From Epiperipatus broadwayi (Eukaryota > Onychophora > Udeonychophora > Euonychophora > Peripatidae): DNA of 64,000 nucleotides. Position 1 is the first letter of the stretch, and every line of letters starts with the position of its first letter. The notes under the pieces were generated by a model that searched no databases, was not told where the DNA came from, and saw nothing but the letters and a program-made list of their open reading frames with translations. Shown here piece by piece: positions 1 to 10,730 of this stretch. The position numbers and the translations under genes are program-made. Where the stretch lies: contig JAQFVV010000027.1 of assembly GCA_028023455.1 (NCBI GenBank), positions 6,383,845 through 6,447,844 on the forward strand, read 5' to 3'.

Positions 1-2490
1 TTCTAGATAGAGATTTTAAATATTTTTCTCTTACCGCACTTATCAGTGAAGAGCTTATTTGAGCTATTGGCATGCCCCCTATATTACATATTTGTAAATA
101 CAAACTCATAAAAGCAATGTCATGTTATATATGACTTGCTTTATTATTTCTTTTCATTATAAAATAATATTCATACATATCAATAAATAAAAATTTTCAC
201 TAGAAAATTTATAAATGTACACACAAAATAAGGCATTTCTGTTCTAGAGAAATACATTTCAAAATCTTTATTTTTTTTCCTCCTGCCGTGATTAATTGCT
301 TATTTAATATGATTAGCATCCTAATTACTTTTTTACTGCCCTTCTTAATAGTCTTCTTTAGTGTTTTGAAATATATTGTGACCACAACAACAGAAAAAAT
401 ATATGTTTAACAAAAGATTATTGTAGAATACAAATAATAAAATTTTTTTTTTCTTCTGCAATTAGACTAAGAACAAGAAAAAAATAAATTATGATTGATT
501 ATCTGTCCCCCTTTCTTTTTCTAAAGTTTCGGGGAAAAAAGACTGTAAAAGTTTCAGTTTTGCTATGTAGCGTAGACCTGGTAATCTTTGTATTGTCATT
601 TATGTTATCTTTGAAGCTGAAAGTTTGTGATGACAATATTTTACTTGTAAATTTATGTAAGACTATTTCTGTTGGTGGCAATTTACATGCATTGTATGTA
701 GGACTATTTCCATGATCTTGAATTGTTACATATCTTTAAAAAAATTCGTACAGACTAGTTGATAACACAATGTGTCATTCTTCTCTTGTTATCAGGTATT
801 GCCTGACCTGACAAATGATAGCATTAGCACTGGATTCAAACGTGGAAACTTCAGATTTATGAACAATGAATTTAAGGTGATGCTCTAACTCTGGAGGCAA
901 TTGTGAATCTACAACTAACTACTAACTCTTATAATATCCCGAGTAGTAAACTTAAACTGGAACAAGCAAATTTATTTTTATCACAAGATCATGTTTTTTA
1001 ACTTGCTCTAATGTTTTTAGATGGTTGTTCCTTGGTTATATCATGGCTAAAACTTTATTGAGATTATTAAATGAAAAATCCTATTTATAGTTTAATGTTT
1101 AAACATATATATTGTACCGGACCATACTTCCCTGCGGAATTCTATTCCTAATCTTGCACTGAGCATGAAGTGATCAAGATTTAACAGGGAAAGAAATGGA
1201 TACCAATTTAGCCGATTGTCTGCACTCATATATATTGGTACTTCCAGCTAAACTGATAGAAAGAATGAATTGACAGGACTCCGCCAGTTAAAAACCCTCT
1301 TTAGTTGATATCTTATTTGAATGCCCAAATATTTAGAACCTATGGTAAGTACACATCTTTGAAAAGTCTATTTACAGATAGCTTTTGCGTGCCACTCCTA
1401 GAAAAGTATAAAAATGAATTTTCCCCCTCCTAGAAGGATGTGCAATACCATATGTTCAGCGGAGCATGAGAATAAGATTTAACACCTGGTAGAGTGATAT
1501 CCCATGTGGCTAGCTCAGTATTCTACATCTAGGGTCTTCAGTGGGTAAGTTTAAATGGTGATTATTGGTACGTGATTGATAAGGAAAGAGTACATTTTAT
1601 CAAATAAATAATAATATGAAAACGAAACAAGTTTAATATTATGATTAAATATTTATTTAATCCCAAATACCCACCACTGTTTCATACTTAAAATGATATG
1701 AATTATTATCACAAACCGGATATATATTTGATGCTTTGAAATAGATAAATATATAAATACAATTTAAATGAATAAGAAAATATATAAACCCCTAAAGCTA
1801 TTTACAATACAATGTTTCATAAAGAATGGAAGTGGTCTGAGCTTTTTACCCTGTAGAAATAAGTTATGTATTGTGTGATTTGATATATATTTCTCATATA
1901 AAAGATTTTTGGTTATACAGGCATACACTTCTACTTAGGACTTTAAAACCTTTTTTATTGATAGCAAATATAATAATAAAAAACTATGTGTACATATATT
2001 TGCACCATAAAATACTTCACTAATTTCGTATTTTACAACATGTCAATAAGGTTGCGTTAGCTTAGATACCATATAGTACTCAACATGAGGTATTGCATCT
2101 GTTTGCCTTTTACGATAAATTCTTATACATGTGCATATGTGCAACACAATGATACACTCACTACTATTCTAAATATAAAGTTATTAGTGGACTTGCTTAC
2201 AGGAAATTTACAATAAATAAACCCTTTGGCACTCATCATAAGGTGCCACAGCGACAAAATTAACTTAAAAGATATACGGATAAATAGATTTTTATACACT
2301 CAACATGAGGTGTCATATTTACCGGATATTGCAAGTGTATGTGTGCATATATACACATGTATATTTGCGTGTGACAAGTTTCAGGAGGAACAACAAGAAA
2401 AAAAACAAATAGCAACAAAAAAAAATATCTAATTGCAACCTTTGCTGAAAATACTAGAATTTGAAATAGAAAAATGAATTAAATAATATT
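1..2490. other. AT-rich non-coding DNA, no gene recognised
   Basis: About 2.5 kb of AT-rich sequence. The only open frames are short (74 codons at 491-715, 68 at 2226-2432), are rich in Phe/Leu/Ile/Lys as expected from AT-rich DNA, and resemble no protein family I know. No RNA gene, clear inverted repeat or tandem repeat was seen. It may include introns of a gene outside the window, but no convincing exon is present. Confidence 0.6.
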
Positions 2491-2727
2491 CATTAAGACT
2501 GTAGCCTCAGTCATATGCGTATAAAATGCGATAGTAGGGACCTCTATAGGTCTTTAAACCACAAGCTTACTCTTGGAAGAAAAGAGTAAGCTTGTGATTT
2601 AAAGACCTGTAGAGGTCCCTACTATCGCATTTTATACGCATAAGAGTAAGCTTGTGATTTAAAGACCTGTAGAGGTCCCTACTATCGCATTTTATATGCA
2701 TATGATTGAGGCTACAGCCTTAATGAA
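2491..2727. repeat. Foldback element with its right arm tandemly duplicated
   Basis: The left arm (about 2493-2574) runs from TGTAGCCTCAGTCATATGCG through TATAAAATGCGATAG and GGGACCTCTA to AAGCTTACTC. Its reverse complement appears at 2582-2641, and a 60-bp block is repeated head to tail at 2642-2701. The second repeat continues into the matching terminal sequence GAGGCTACAGCC. Both outer ends lie in ATTCATTAA / TTAATGAA, which is itself palindromic. There is no coding capacity. It looks like a small non-autonomous hairpin element whose inner right arm was duplicated after insertion. The mobile family is not identified. Confidence 0.8.
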
Positions 2728-4314
2728 CATTTTTTACGTAATGAATGTGCATTTAAATAAATTTATAATTACAACTTTAAAAATGAATTAAAAGATTTAA
2801 GTAAAAGCTGTATCATTATGCCTGCAATAACCATAAATTCAATATATGTATGCGAGAGACAACTCTCTCCTTTTTTTTAAATGATTAATAAGAAGAAGAA
2901 AAAAAATATATAATTATCGGAAATATCAGAATGAATTAATTCAATATTAAAATATTTTTAAAAGAAACTTATGTAGGCATCTTCATCTTCTCCTGACTGG
3001 GCTTTGAGTGGGCTTCAATTCAACTAGCTGTGCGGTGAGGATCTCATTTCATTCAGGCATAGGCAAGGCAGCTTTTGTCATCATCGTGGCTGGCTGGAAC
3101 TGGCGTGATCACATCTTGGTGATTTGACAGAGAAAGGGCGGATGGACCGGCTGGTTTTCTACCCCACAGACATTTTAGTGGAAGCTCTGGTAGATTTCTC
3201 CATATTTTCTAACTGCTATAATACAATAATTATTATTAAATGTTCATTCGCTATCTTGAATGGTTCATTAAATCCTTAAGAAGTCAAGAGTTCTTAAAAG
3301 AACTGTATAATGGATTCTTCTTAGAAAATATCTGCAGTAGTCTAGTCCATAAATTAATCTCTAAGTGGCTAGATGATTGAAGAATTCCGGAGCCAAAATA
3401 GTGACCTACTTGAATGCCAAAGAAAGAATGAATCCCACAGCACTGACTAAAATTTATCAACTCCCCTCATACCGAACCCATTCAGGTATCCTCCCTGAGA
3501 AGTATGAATCAGCCAACCCTTTTAATTTAGCTTATCATTTAGATTATCAACATTCCTTTATATTTTTCCGATTAAGTTCTACATAGCAGGGTTTGATATG
3601 TTTGGTTTCCATCTTGAATACCCAGACCACTTCATTACAGATATCAATTCAAAATAATTTTTATTTTATATACAAAAAAAAAAAGATAACAGTTTAATTA
3701 TAGCATTGATTATCAAACATTTTGCTTTTGGTCAGATTTTTGCCAAAACAATTAACATTCTTTGCTTACGGAATAAAATTAGTTTTTAGAAAAGTGATTA
3801 AAAAATAAATAAAAAAAATATATACAAGTATGTTGGAACAATTGCTTTAATTATTTATTTTATTAATATGTTCCAACATTTGATCCATTTGTTTGTTTAA
3901 TAAAGTTTGCTTTTCTCTATTTGAATTTTTCAGAGAAAAGCAAACTACATAAAATAACATATCATAAAAATATACAAAAAAAAAAAAAATACATGAGTTT
4001 ATTATACATGTACAATATTTCTGTGTCAACTTCATGTTACTTTAAATTGGTATGTGTGGGTATTTTAATGCTCAGCACCAACTTCCATTATTAATATAGC
4101 ACATTTATGTATTTGTTGTGCTTAATATCTACTGATTTATATGTGTATCTGCTGTAATATTCTTTACAGCAGATTTTGTGCATGGACATTTGATAATGCC
4201 TGGCACAATATATATTATTATGGACCATCAAATCAAATCTTGACAGCCATGATGGCTATTTCTACAAAATAAACTTTTATATGCTTTATGTTTTTCTGAA
4301 GTTTGATAATGGTA
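2728..4314. other. Non-coding DNA with one GC-richer island
   Basis: Mostly AT-rich and featureless. The exception is about 2974-3200, clearly richer in G+C than its surroundings, with words such as GGCTGGCTGGAACTGGCG and GGGCGGATGGACCGG. No long frame crosses it on either strand. A 69-codon frame at 3377-3586 shows no family resemblance. A local hairpin (3902-3950) joins TTTGCTTTTCTCT and AGAGAAAAGCAAA. Confidence 0.5.
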
Positions 4315-4448
4315 TTTTAGTTATATTTATATTTTGAACTATTTCTATCATCTAATGTATAGTATTGAATGTCTTTAGAAAAATTTAACTTTATTTAAAT
4401 TTTCCAAGTACATTCAACTATTAGTAATAGCACATAGGTTGGTATATG

Positions 4449-4489
4449 CACAACGTTTCGAGAAGCATTATTCTTTTCTCTTCAAGTGT
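4449..4489 (-). ncRNA. Hammerhead-like RNA motif, left arm of the SINE
   Basis: Read on the minus strand: CAC, then TTGAAGA (expected CTGANGA, so the first C is T here), stem II GAGAA...TTCTC, GAAA, the self-complementary ACGT as stem III, T as cleavage-site base, then GTG. GTG pairs with the leading CAC to make stem I. The G10.1-C11.1 pair next to the core is canonical in this copy. The core C-to-T change probably makes this copy inactive. It is inferred from base pairing only. Confidence 0.5.
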
Positions 4490-4543
4490 TGCTGGCCTGA
4501 CCAGTGGCAATACTAGCATGGGAAATGAACCTGGACCCTTTGG

Positions 4544-4622
4544 CAGGATGGTCTCAGTTGGTTAGAGCGTTACCTTAAAATTCAATATTCAAGAATCTAA
4601 GGGTCCGGGTTTGATTCCCATG
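4544..4622 (+). promoter_or_regulatory. tRNA-like internal RNA polymerase III promoter (A and B boxes)
   Basis: An A-box-like stretch (GGTCTCAGTTGGTTAGAGCG, 4550-4569) is followed about 37 bp later by a B-box-like GGGTTTGATTCCC. The spacing and sequence match a eukaryotic tRNA head. The intervening anticodon region (AAAATTCAATATTCAAGAATC) does not form a normal anticodon arm and no acceptor stem is evident. I therefore read it as the head of a SINE, not a working tRNA gene. Confidence 0.65.
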
Positions 4623-4650
4623 CTAGTACTATCATTGATCAGTCTAGCAA

Positions 4651-4691
4651 CACCTGAAAAAAAGAGAATCATATCTCTCGAAACATGCATA
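4651..4691 (+). ncRNA. Hammerhead-like RNA motif, right arm of the SINE
   Basis: CAC CTGAAAA is followed by a strong stem II, GAGA...TCTC, then GAAAC. Compared with the left arm this copy has kept the C of CTGA but changed the invariant G8 to A and lost bases after GAAAC. The two arms together reconstruct a better core than either alone, as expected for independent decay of a once identical pair. Confidence 0.45.
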
Positions 4692-4822
4692 TACTAACCT
4701 GTGTACTGTTATTAACAGTTGAATGTACTGTACTTTGAAAATTTAAAGTTAAACTTTTTCTAAAGACATTCAATACTACATATTAGATGAGGGAAATAGT
4801 CCAATTTATAAATATAACTTTT

Positions 4823-5569
4823 TTTATTATAGTTCTCAAATGCACAGTTATTATTATTATGATGGAGTCTAACCATCTCACTACTGGTTTCCTTCTTTTT
4901 TTTTCATTATTAACTTTTCAGGGTGCTTTACACATTTCTAATGAGTTATATCTTCAATGCAATTAAATTGAAAGAATTCAACTTAGTTATTATGCTTCAA
5001 GCTAAAATTCTGATCTAACCAGCTTCATCACTAATATATACATACAAATTTATACAGTTTGTAGATGTAAAAGGTTAAAGTTTATCTCTGATATTATGGA
5101 ATAAAATAAGCTAAAGATTTAAATACTTGACCTGAATAGTAATGTTTAAATTAATTTCTATTTCTTATAATTAAAATTTTTGCAATTTTATCGCTTCAAA
5201 AATCTTTTATGGTTGCATTTTTTTGTGGTAAAAATAGAAATAGCAATAGTTTTCTTTATTAAATTAAAAATGGCAATTACAAATTACAAAAAACTGGATT
5301 TTTCTTAAAACAGAATTTCTGCTGTGACTTTCATTACTTTAAAATGCTGTCTAGAAAGTTTGAATTAAAAATTCATGACTGTCTTTGATTGATAAAGATA
5401 AGTGCTTAGCTAATCTTTAAACAAAAAAAAAAAAGATATGATAATATAAAGATTAGCTAATAGCAATTTAATGGTAGAACATTCCAAAATATATAATTTC
5501 ATAACTGTCATCAATGAATTATTTATCTACCTAAATTCCAATGTAGAACAGTGAAGAAAATATTAAAAG
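4823..5569. other. AT-rich non-coding DNA
   Basis: No gene recognised. A small inverted repeat lies at about 5404-5460 (TTAGCTAATCTTT ... AAAGATTAGCTAA), separated by an A-rich loop. The remainder is simple AT-rich sequence. Confidence 0.6.
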
Positions 5570-6170
5570 TTTAAGTTTTTAAAGTTTAAATCTGGTTTAA
5601 GAATATGATAATTTCTAGCCTATTTATCAATGTATTTATCTGTAAGTGGATAATGCCACCATTGTGACTGCAAAAAAATTGAAATTTGTAAAACTAATTA
5701 AAATTATATATATATGAGGTTTAAAGGTTATAACTGGGTTAGAAATATAATAATCTCTAACTTAATAAATGATTAATAATAATCATTAGTATATTTTTTG
5801 GAAGTGGATGGTATCAAAGTTGTGAGTGCAGAAAAATTGACACTTGTAAATCAAATTGTAATTATGTATATAAATGAGATTTAAAGTTTATATCTGAAAT
5901 AGAAATGATATGATAATATCTAATCTAACAAATGATTAGGAATAATCGTTTAATGTATTTGTCTATAGTGGACAGTATCAAAGTTGTGAATGCAGAAAGT
6001 TTGAATCTTATAAATCAAATTGTAATTAAACAAAGCAAAGCAAAACTCCATATAGTAGTGCCACCTGTTTTGCTTTGCTTTGTTTATAAACAATTATGTG
6101 CTAGTATTAGAGATGTGATCATGTGATGCTTGCTGGTTCAAATTGTAATTATATATATTAAAGTAGATAC
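5570..6170 (+). repeat. Diverged tandem triplication, unit about 160 bp
   Basis: Three head-to-tail units start near 5570, 5718 and 5880. Each runs: AAAGTTTA...TCTGG, an AATATGATAAT block, ATGATTA...AATCAT, then AGTGGA...GTATCAAAGTTGTGA (5806-5826 and 5967-5990), GCAGAAA, and AAATCAAATTGTAATTA. The first unit is the most diverged. The third is interrupted at 6029-6137 by a small family-1 element whose 14-bp target duplication is TCAAATTGTAATTA. No coding function is seen. Confidence 0.75.
6029..6137 (+). mobile_element. Family-1 foldback element, internally deleted miniature copy
   Basis: A 109-bp hairpin: AACAAAGCAAAGCAAAAC at the left pairs with GTTTTGCTTTGCTTTGTT. This is followed by the unpaired right terminal tail typical of the family (TTATGTGCTAGTAT ... 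GTGATCATGTGATG). Direct repeats of 14 bp, TCAAATTGTAATTA, flank it at 6015-6028 and 6138-6151. The central part with the hammerhead-like motif is deleted. Confidence 0.85.
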
Positions 6171-6290
6171 TTTATGGCAGTTTTAATCAGTTGTGAAAAT
6201 CAGACAAAGGAAAGAGTAGAAAAGAGAATGAAGTTGATTAGAAAGGAATAAATGTATAGCACAACTTATTTGGTCATAAATACAATTGTA

Positions 6291-6627
6291 TTAAACCCCT
6301 AAACACCACATGATCACTATTTCTTATGCTAGCACATTACTGTTATTAAAACAGGCAAAACTCTCCATACAGCAGTGCCACTCAGTGCCGACCAGAGTAA
6401 TCAATAGATGCCAGAAGGCTTGTGCATAAAATCCATATCTAGTGCCTACTCAACCAATATCTCCAGACTAGTTTCATCACTGACGAAGGCCACAAGCCAG
6501 AAACTAGTCTGGGGATATTGGATGAGTAAGCACTAGATAGGGATTTTATGCACAAGCCTTCTGGCTTCCATTGATTACTCTGGTTGGCACTGAGTGGCAC
6601 TACTGTATGGAGAGTTTTGCCTGTTTT
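6291..6627 (-). mobile_element. Family-1 foldback element
   Basis: A 337-bp element with the full terminal tail on the left (CCTAAACACCACATGATCAC) and the shorter arm on the right, ending CCTGTTTTA. Flanking repeats are AAATACAATTGTA (6278-6290) and AAATACATTTGTA (6628-6640), 12 of 13 identical. The right arm keeps the hammerhead-like core on the plus strand at about 6474-6516: CTGACGA, GGC...GCC, GAAAC, TAGTC. The frame at 6439-6690 is only the element read backwards. Confidence 0.85.
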
Positions 6628-6777
6628 AAATACATTTGTAGTTAAACCTTGATAACAATTTAAAGCACAATTTATTATCAATGTATACATCTATGCACAG
6701 AGATATTTGTGTGTATAAAATAAAAGTCATAGATCAATTCATAGATCGCATGACCATATCTCTTAAGCTTGTAAGTT

Positions 6778-6918
6778 ATAAACAGTGAGGATTGCCAATT
6801 CCTCTACAAGCTTTATAATAAATGCTTAGCCAGAGCCAGCACTTAAAATATCTCTGTCAGGAACCCCTCCCCAAACCCCTGACCATGGTTTCGTGCTTTG
6901 GCAATCCTCACTGTTTAT
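6778..6918. mobile_element. Small TIR element with a G-rich inner hairpin
   Basis: Perfect 20-bp inverted ends, ATAAACAGTGAGGATTGCCA at 6778-6797 and its complement at 6899-6918, bound 141 bp. Inside, GTCAGG (6857) and CCTGAC (about 6879) form a second stem around a C-rich loop whose complement contains three runs of four G. No protein is encoded. The transposon superfamily is not identified. Confidence 0.6.
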
Positions 6919-7051
6919 TTGTGTGTATGTTTGAATGTTTGTGGAAGTTAAATTATCAACGTTAATTGAAATAATAGAAGTCTTGAACTTAGTTTTAAAT
7001 TCTAAAATAATAAATCCAATATTTCTGTTATTATAAAGTATCAATCAGAAT

Positions 7052-7357
7052 ATAACAATACGACTATTGTGCCAAGCACTTTCAACTTGTTTGAGTTCTT
7101 ATCCACCATACTATAAAACTATCCATGTTTATTAATATTTTTGAAAAATAAACTATTTCTAACATCATTATATTATTTGACCATAGAAAAAAAGAATAAA
7201 AATACAAAATAGGTCATTTTAAATATTGTTTACATCCACTTGTATTCAGATCCATTTCTCATCAGCTTTGATAAGGAATCGAATGAACTGAAACCTTGGC
7301 AATATTGTGTTATATTATTTTAATGTTGCTCTATTTATACAATAGTCGTATTGTTAT
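7052..7357. repeat. Element bounded by 19-bp perfect inverted repeats
   Basis: ATAACAATACGACTATTGT at 7052-7070 is exactly inverted at 7339-7357. The 268 bp between have no coding capacity and no internal arm pairing that I can follow. It is probably a non-autonomous TIR element; no target duplication was confirmed. Confidence 0.5.
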
Positions 7358-7439
7358 GTTGTGATTTAAAATTCTAAATAAATTTAAAATACATTTTTTT
7401 ATTATTATTAAAGCTGTTTTTGAAAAAAAAAACAGGGTA

Positions 7440-7556
7440 ATTTAAAAACAGTAAAACATCATATGATCATCATTTCTTATGCTTACACAAGTTGTTGCAT
7501 CCATTGATTACTAAGATTTGCACTGGGTGGCTTTAACTGTATGGAGACTTTGCTAC
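7440..7556 (-). mobile_element. Family-1 relic
   Basis: Left end AACATCATATGATCATCATT resembles the family-1 terminal tail, and CCATTGATTACTAAGATTTG with TGTATGGAGACTTTGC resembles the right arm. The centre, including the hammerhead-like region, is missing. No target duplication was found. Confidence 0.6.
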
Positions 7557-7668
7557 TCAGGATAATTTACTTTAATTATTAAAAGATCAGATTAAAATTT
7601 TAATTAAATCTATTTTGCAATTCAAATAGTTCTTCTTATACTTCATTTAGCAAAAACTTTATTATTAT

Positions 7669-7708
7669 TACAGTTTCAACTGTACCTTGCAGTCTTCATC
7701 AGATCTTA
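7669..7708 (-). ncRNA. Group-3 hammerhead-like motif, single arm
   Basis: Read on the minus strand: GAT, CTGATGA, one extra A, GACTG...CAGTT as stem II, GAAAC, TGTA. The extra unpaired base after CTGATGA recurs in every group-3 copy. There is no obvious partner arm nearby, so this may be a solo end. Confidence 0.4.
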
Positions 7709-8854
7709 TTCTCTTCTAAAGGAAAGGAAGAAGGAAAGTGTTTAGGATTATATATAAATCTATTTTGATAAATATGATTTTGAAAAAACAATGTAATTAG
7801 TTAATTAGATTTAAGATTAGTTGGTATATAGATTTGATAAATGACGCAGACTTGTTTCCATACAAAGTAAAAAAAAAAGGTAGATTACAGAAATGTGTTG
7901 TCTCAGAAGGTTATATAAAGATCAAAATGACTTGTGTTATTCATTCACCCTGCTTCTAACTCTAGAAAAGTAGTGTGTTGTTTTTTCCTAAATTTATCTA
8001 TATAACAGAGATAGCTTGGAAAAGAACACTGTATAGCATTAACAAAACTTCAGTGCCAACTAAAATACATGATAGTAGGAGAAAAGATATGAATGAACAA
8101 GTTAAAAATTCCTAGGATTTTTTTTTCTTACATTGCCTGCTTTAGCTTTAAAGTGGTCTTCTAACTATTGCCTTCCGCCCTTATCTACTAGGAATTGTTT
8201 CCAAAGTGACTATAAGAATTTTTCTAAAATAGGGAAATTTATAAGACTGTTTTTTATCGAATATCATACTTTACACAAAAAATGTAAAACTGTCAACAAT
8301 ATTTCAAATACTGTGGAATCATTCTATTGGGGTGCAGAAATCAAGGAGAAACAACCTATAAAAATCATTAATAGTTTGATATGGTGTTATTTCCTTTCCA
8401 TAATTATCTTTGGTATTGTTCGATTTGCACTTATCACAAGGATTTATCCAATCAAAACACGTTAGGAAGTAGGTGCAGGGGGTAAAATATAACTTTAGCT
8501 TTCTATAGGATGACTAATTTGCATAATCTTTGACTTGGAATTGTTGTGTTAAGCAAATATCGCTCATTATATTCCTACTCTGAACTTTGATTGCTTAATA
8601 AGCTTCAAGTCTTGATTTGATCCCAGATAAAGGAAAGTTTAGAAAATATACAATTTTGTGTTTTTCACATTTTTGTTGACATTTTTAAATATTGGAATAA
8701 TAATTTGTAATTTTTCTCAGTGGAAGAGAAGTTTTTTGTGTGTGAAAGTAGAGAAAATTTCTCATGTAAATACGTTCAATGCGAAATATAACATACATAT
8801 ATAATATATGTAATATCAATGCATAATGCTAACTGGAGAAATATATAAAGAACT
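7709..8854. other. Non-coding DNA with one unassigned 110-codon frame
   Basis: A frame at 8133-8465 (+) could encode 110 residues. It has a hydrophobic stretch near its C-terminus (about residues 81-104) that could be a membrane segment. I do not recognise it. Its composition is what AT-rich DNA gives by chance, and no splice or promoter context supports it. The rest shows nothing identifiable. Confidence 0.4.
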
Positions 8855-9022
8855 ATAATCACATAACGAAACCCATAACCCAGTTCAGCTTCAAGTCACT
8901 TGTTTATTTTAAATATGCTTGGAAAAATGGAACCACCATTTTGTGGTTGCTGCTAAGCAATTATAAAGAAGTGGCTTGAAGTTGAACTGAATTGTGGGTA
9001 TCATTATGGAATTATAACTCTT
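8855..9022. repeat. Short foldback element
   Basis: Arms at about 8855-8935 and 8942-9022 are inverted copies: ATAACCCAGTTCAGCTTCAAG pairs with CTTGAAGTTGAACTGAATT, and AACCACCATTTTGTGG is palindromic at the centre. Identity is moderate, so it is old. No coding capacity and no hammerhead-like core. Confidence 0.65.
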
Positions 9023-10637
9023 TTTATATAAATTTCAGTTATGGAATTGTGACCAATGATTTAAAGGGCCTCAGTAGTGCAACAGCATTCAAATCCAGGC
9101 TGAATAGAGATAAAAAATTATTTCGGGTAACCAACCCATAGCCAATCAAGTAAGCATTCATTATTGGTCAGTAAATTAGTGACTAGTGATTCTTAAGTAG
9201 AATTTAAAAAAGGGTGGAAAAATTTAACATCTGACAGTTGGAAGACAGTAATGAATACTGCCTCCTCCTTCACTGTTAGAACTTCACTCTAAATTAGGAT
9301 AAATAAAGGCTATTTTATTTTACCTAAACAATAATTTGTATGTACATATATGTGTAAGCAGTTATCTCGGTATTAACATTAGCCAACTTGTGAAAGTTTC
9401 TTGAATCTATTTCCAATAGGAGAGAGGGAAGAGGTGTTTAAAGTGTTGTAACTATCTTGAATAAAGTGAAAGCAGTCCATATGGACCCCTGATATATAAA
9501 TATTAAGGGGGGAGGGGCTTTTTTTTTAAATTTTGCTAGGAGCCCACGACCTAGTACTGGATGTTTAATCACTTGAATGGAATTGCTGAGTCTTAGTCAA
9601 CTATTTTGATGCTCAAACATCAGTCATCCTACTGAGCAACTGCATATAATATATTTATACTACTAAAAAGGTGATTAGTTCTACCAACTTCCTGCAAGGT
9701 TATTAATTATTGCCAGTGTTATATACTGACATAGTTTACCTATTCACCACAAAAATTTTAAGGCATTATCATATCTGGACACGAGTCATAACATGAAATA
9801 CATCCATGTGTGTTGTACCTTTTGGTATTGTTTCAGTGTTGTTTCCGCAATGACAAAATCTTAAAAAAATAGTTGAAATCATTCTTGAAACTCATGGTCT
9901 GTCATACAGTTTAAATCATTTCAAACATTGGAGTAGCAGTTTTTCCAATTTAAAAACAAAATTTAAAATTCGTATGCTGTTCCTTCATGGGTTCTTAATA
10001 TACTGTCACACTTCATGGTATAGCTTGTGAATTGGATGTGTGATGAATAGCTAAACTATGTCATTACATAATGCACGCATTGATTCAGAAATGCAGGCAG
10101 CTTGGAGAGAAAGAACGAATCACTCTTTCACTGGAACGCACCGTGAACATTTGATGAACAGAAAGTATTAGCCAATACCATTGAATAAAATCAGTCCTAA
10201 ATCATATTTTGTGGTTCAATATCTGAAACCTCAGAAGAGAGAATGTGTGTGTTTACATTGAGATTTGTTCTACATTAGATATTGGAAGGAAATAGTATAA
10301 ATTTAATGCTTGAAAATTAAAAATTAAATGTATGAAGACATTATTTGATTGTGAAATGGAAATGGTATTTTTCTTTTTGCAACTTAGACATGGATGAGTG
10401 TAATTTTCGTAGGGTCGACCAATTGCACAAAGCAAAAACCATTTTGTATCACAGATATGAAAAATATTTTATAATCAAATTGTAAATACAAACGAAATGA
10501 ACACTTGATAGGACATTGGTTTTGAAAGACAAAATGTGCATACTATATGTGAATTAATTTTAATACTCTTTTGTGTCAATACAATATTTAATTGATGATT
10601 ACCAAAATCACACTTTTCTTTATGTTTCCCGTAATAT
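9023..10637. other. Non-coding DNA
   Basis: No gene recognised. A stretch at about 9040-9140 read on the plus strand faintly resembles the C-terminal tail of LINE polymerases (Ala-Phe-Lys-Ser-Arg-Leu), but it is too short and broken to call. The remaining frames are short and unsupported. Confidence 0.5.
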
Positions 10638-10692
10638 CCTATAAATATAATTTGTCCAAACTTCAAACTCTTTATTTGTACATACACAGACA

Positions 10693-10730
10693 CCTACGTT
10701 TCGACTGACCTGCAGTCTTCTTCAGAGCTA
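10693..10730 (-). ncRNA. Group-3 hammerhead-like motif
   Basis: Minus strand: GCT, CTGAAGA, extra A, GACTG CAGGT CAGTC (perfect 5-bp stem II), GAAA, self-complementary ACGT core, A, then GGT, which can pair with GCT using wobble pairs. This is the best-preserved stem II in group 3. The single extra A before stem II departs from the textbook core. Confidence 0.5.

Larger units (their letters stand above)
4315..4822. mobile_element. tRNA-headed foldback SINE carrying hammerhead-like motifs in both arms
   Basis: Two arms (about 4315-4545 and 4600-4822) are inverted copies of each other. Outer parts match around CATTCAATACTA and AGTTATATTTATA, inner parts around GGTATATGCA and AGCAACAC. The loop holds a tRNA-like sequence with a Pol III A box (CTCAGTTGGTTAGAGCG) and B box (GGGTTTGATTCC). 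The left arm also contains the tRNA 3' half. Each arm has a long-stem hammerhead-like core: in the left arm, read on the minus strand, GAGAA and TTCTC close stem II directly next to GAAAC. No target duplication could be fixed. It is probably transcribed by RNA polymerase III; autonomous partner unknown. Confidence 0.7.

Noticed and set aside
4544-4622. Functional tRNA gene
   Set aside because: A and B boxes are present but no acceptor stem or anticodon arm folds; it sits in the loop of a foldback element.
6291-6627. Family 1 as a classical TIR/MITE DNA transposon
   Set aside because: Target duplications vary from 10 to 14 bp, one arm is consistently shorter, and multimers occur. These fit RNA-mediated insertion better.
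8133-8465. 110-codon plus-strand frame with a hydrophobic C-terminal stretch
   Set aside because: No family resemblance, composition typical of translated AT-rich DNA, no supporting signals. Mentioned only in the region note.
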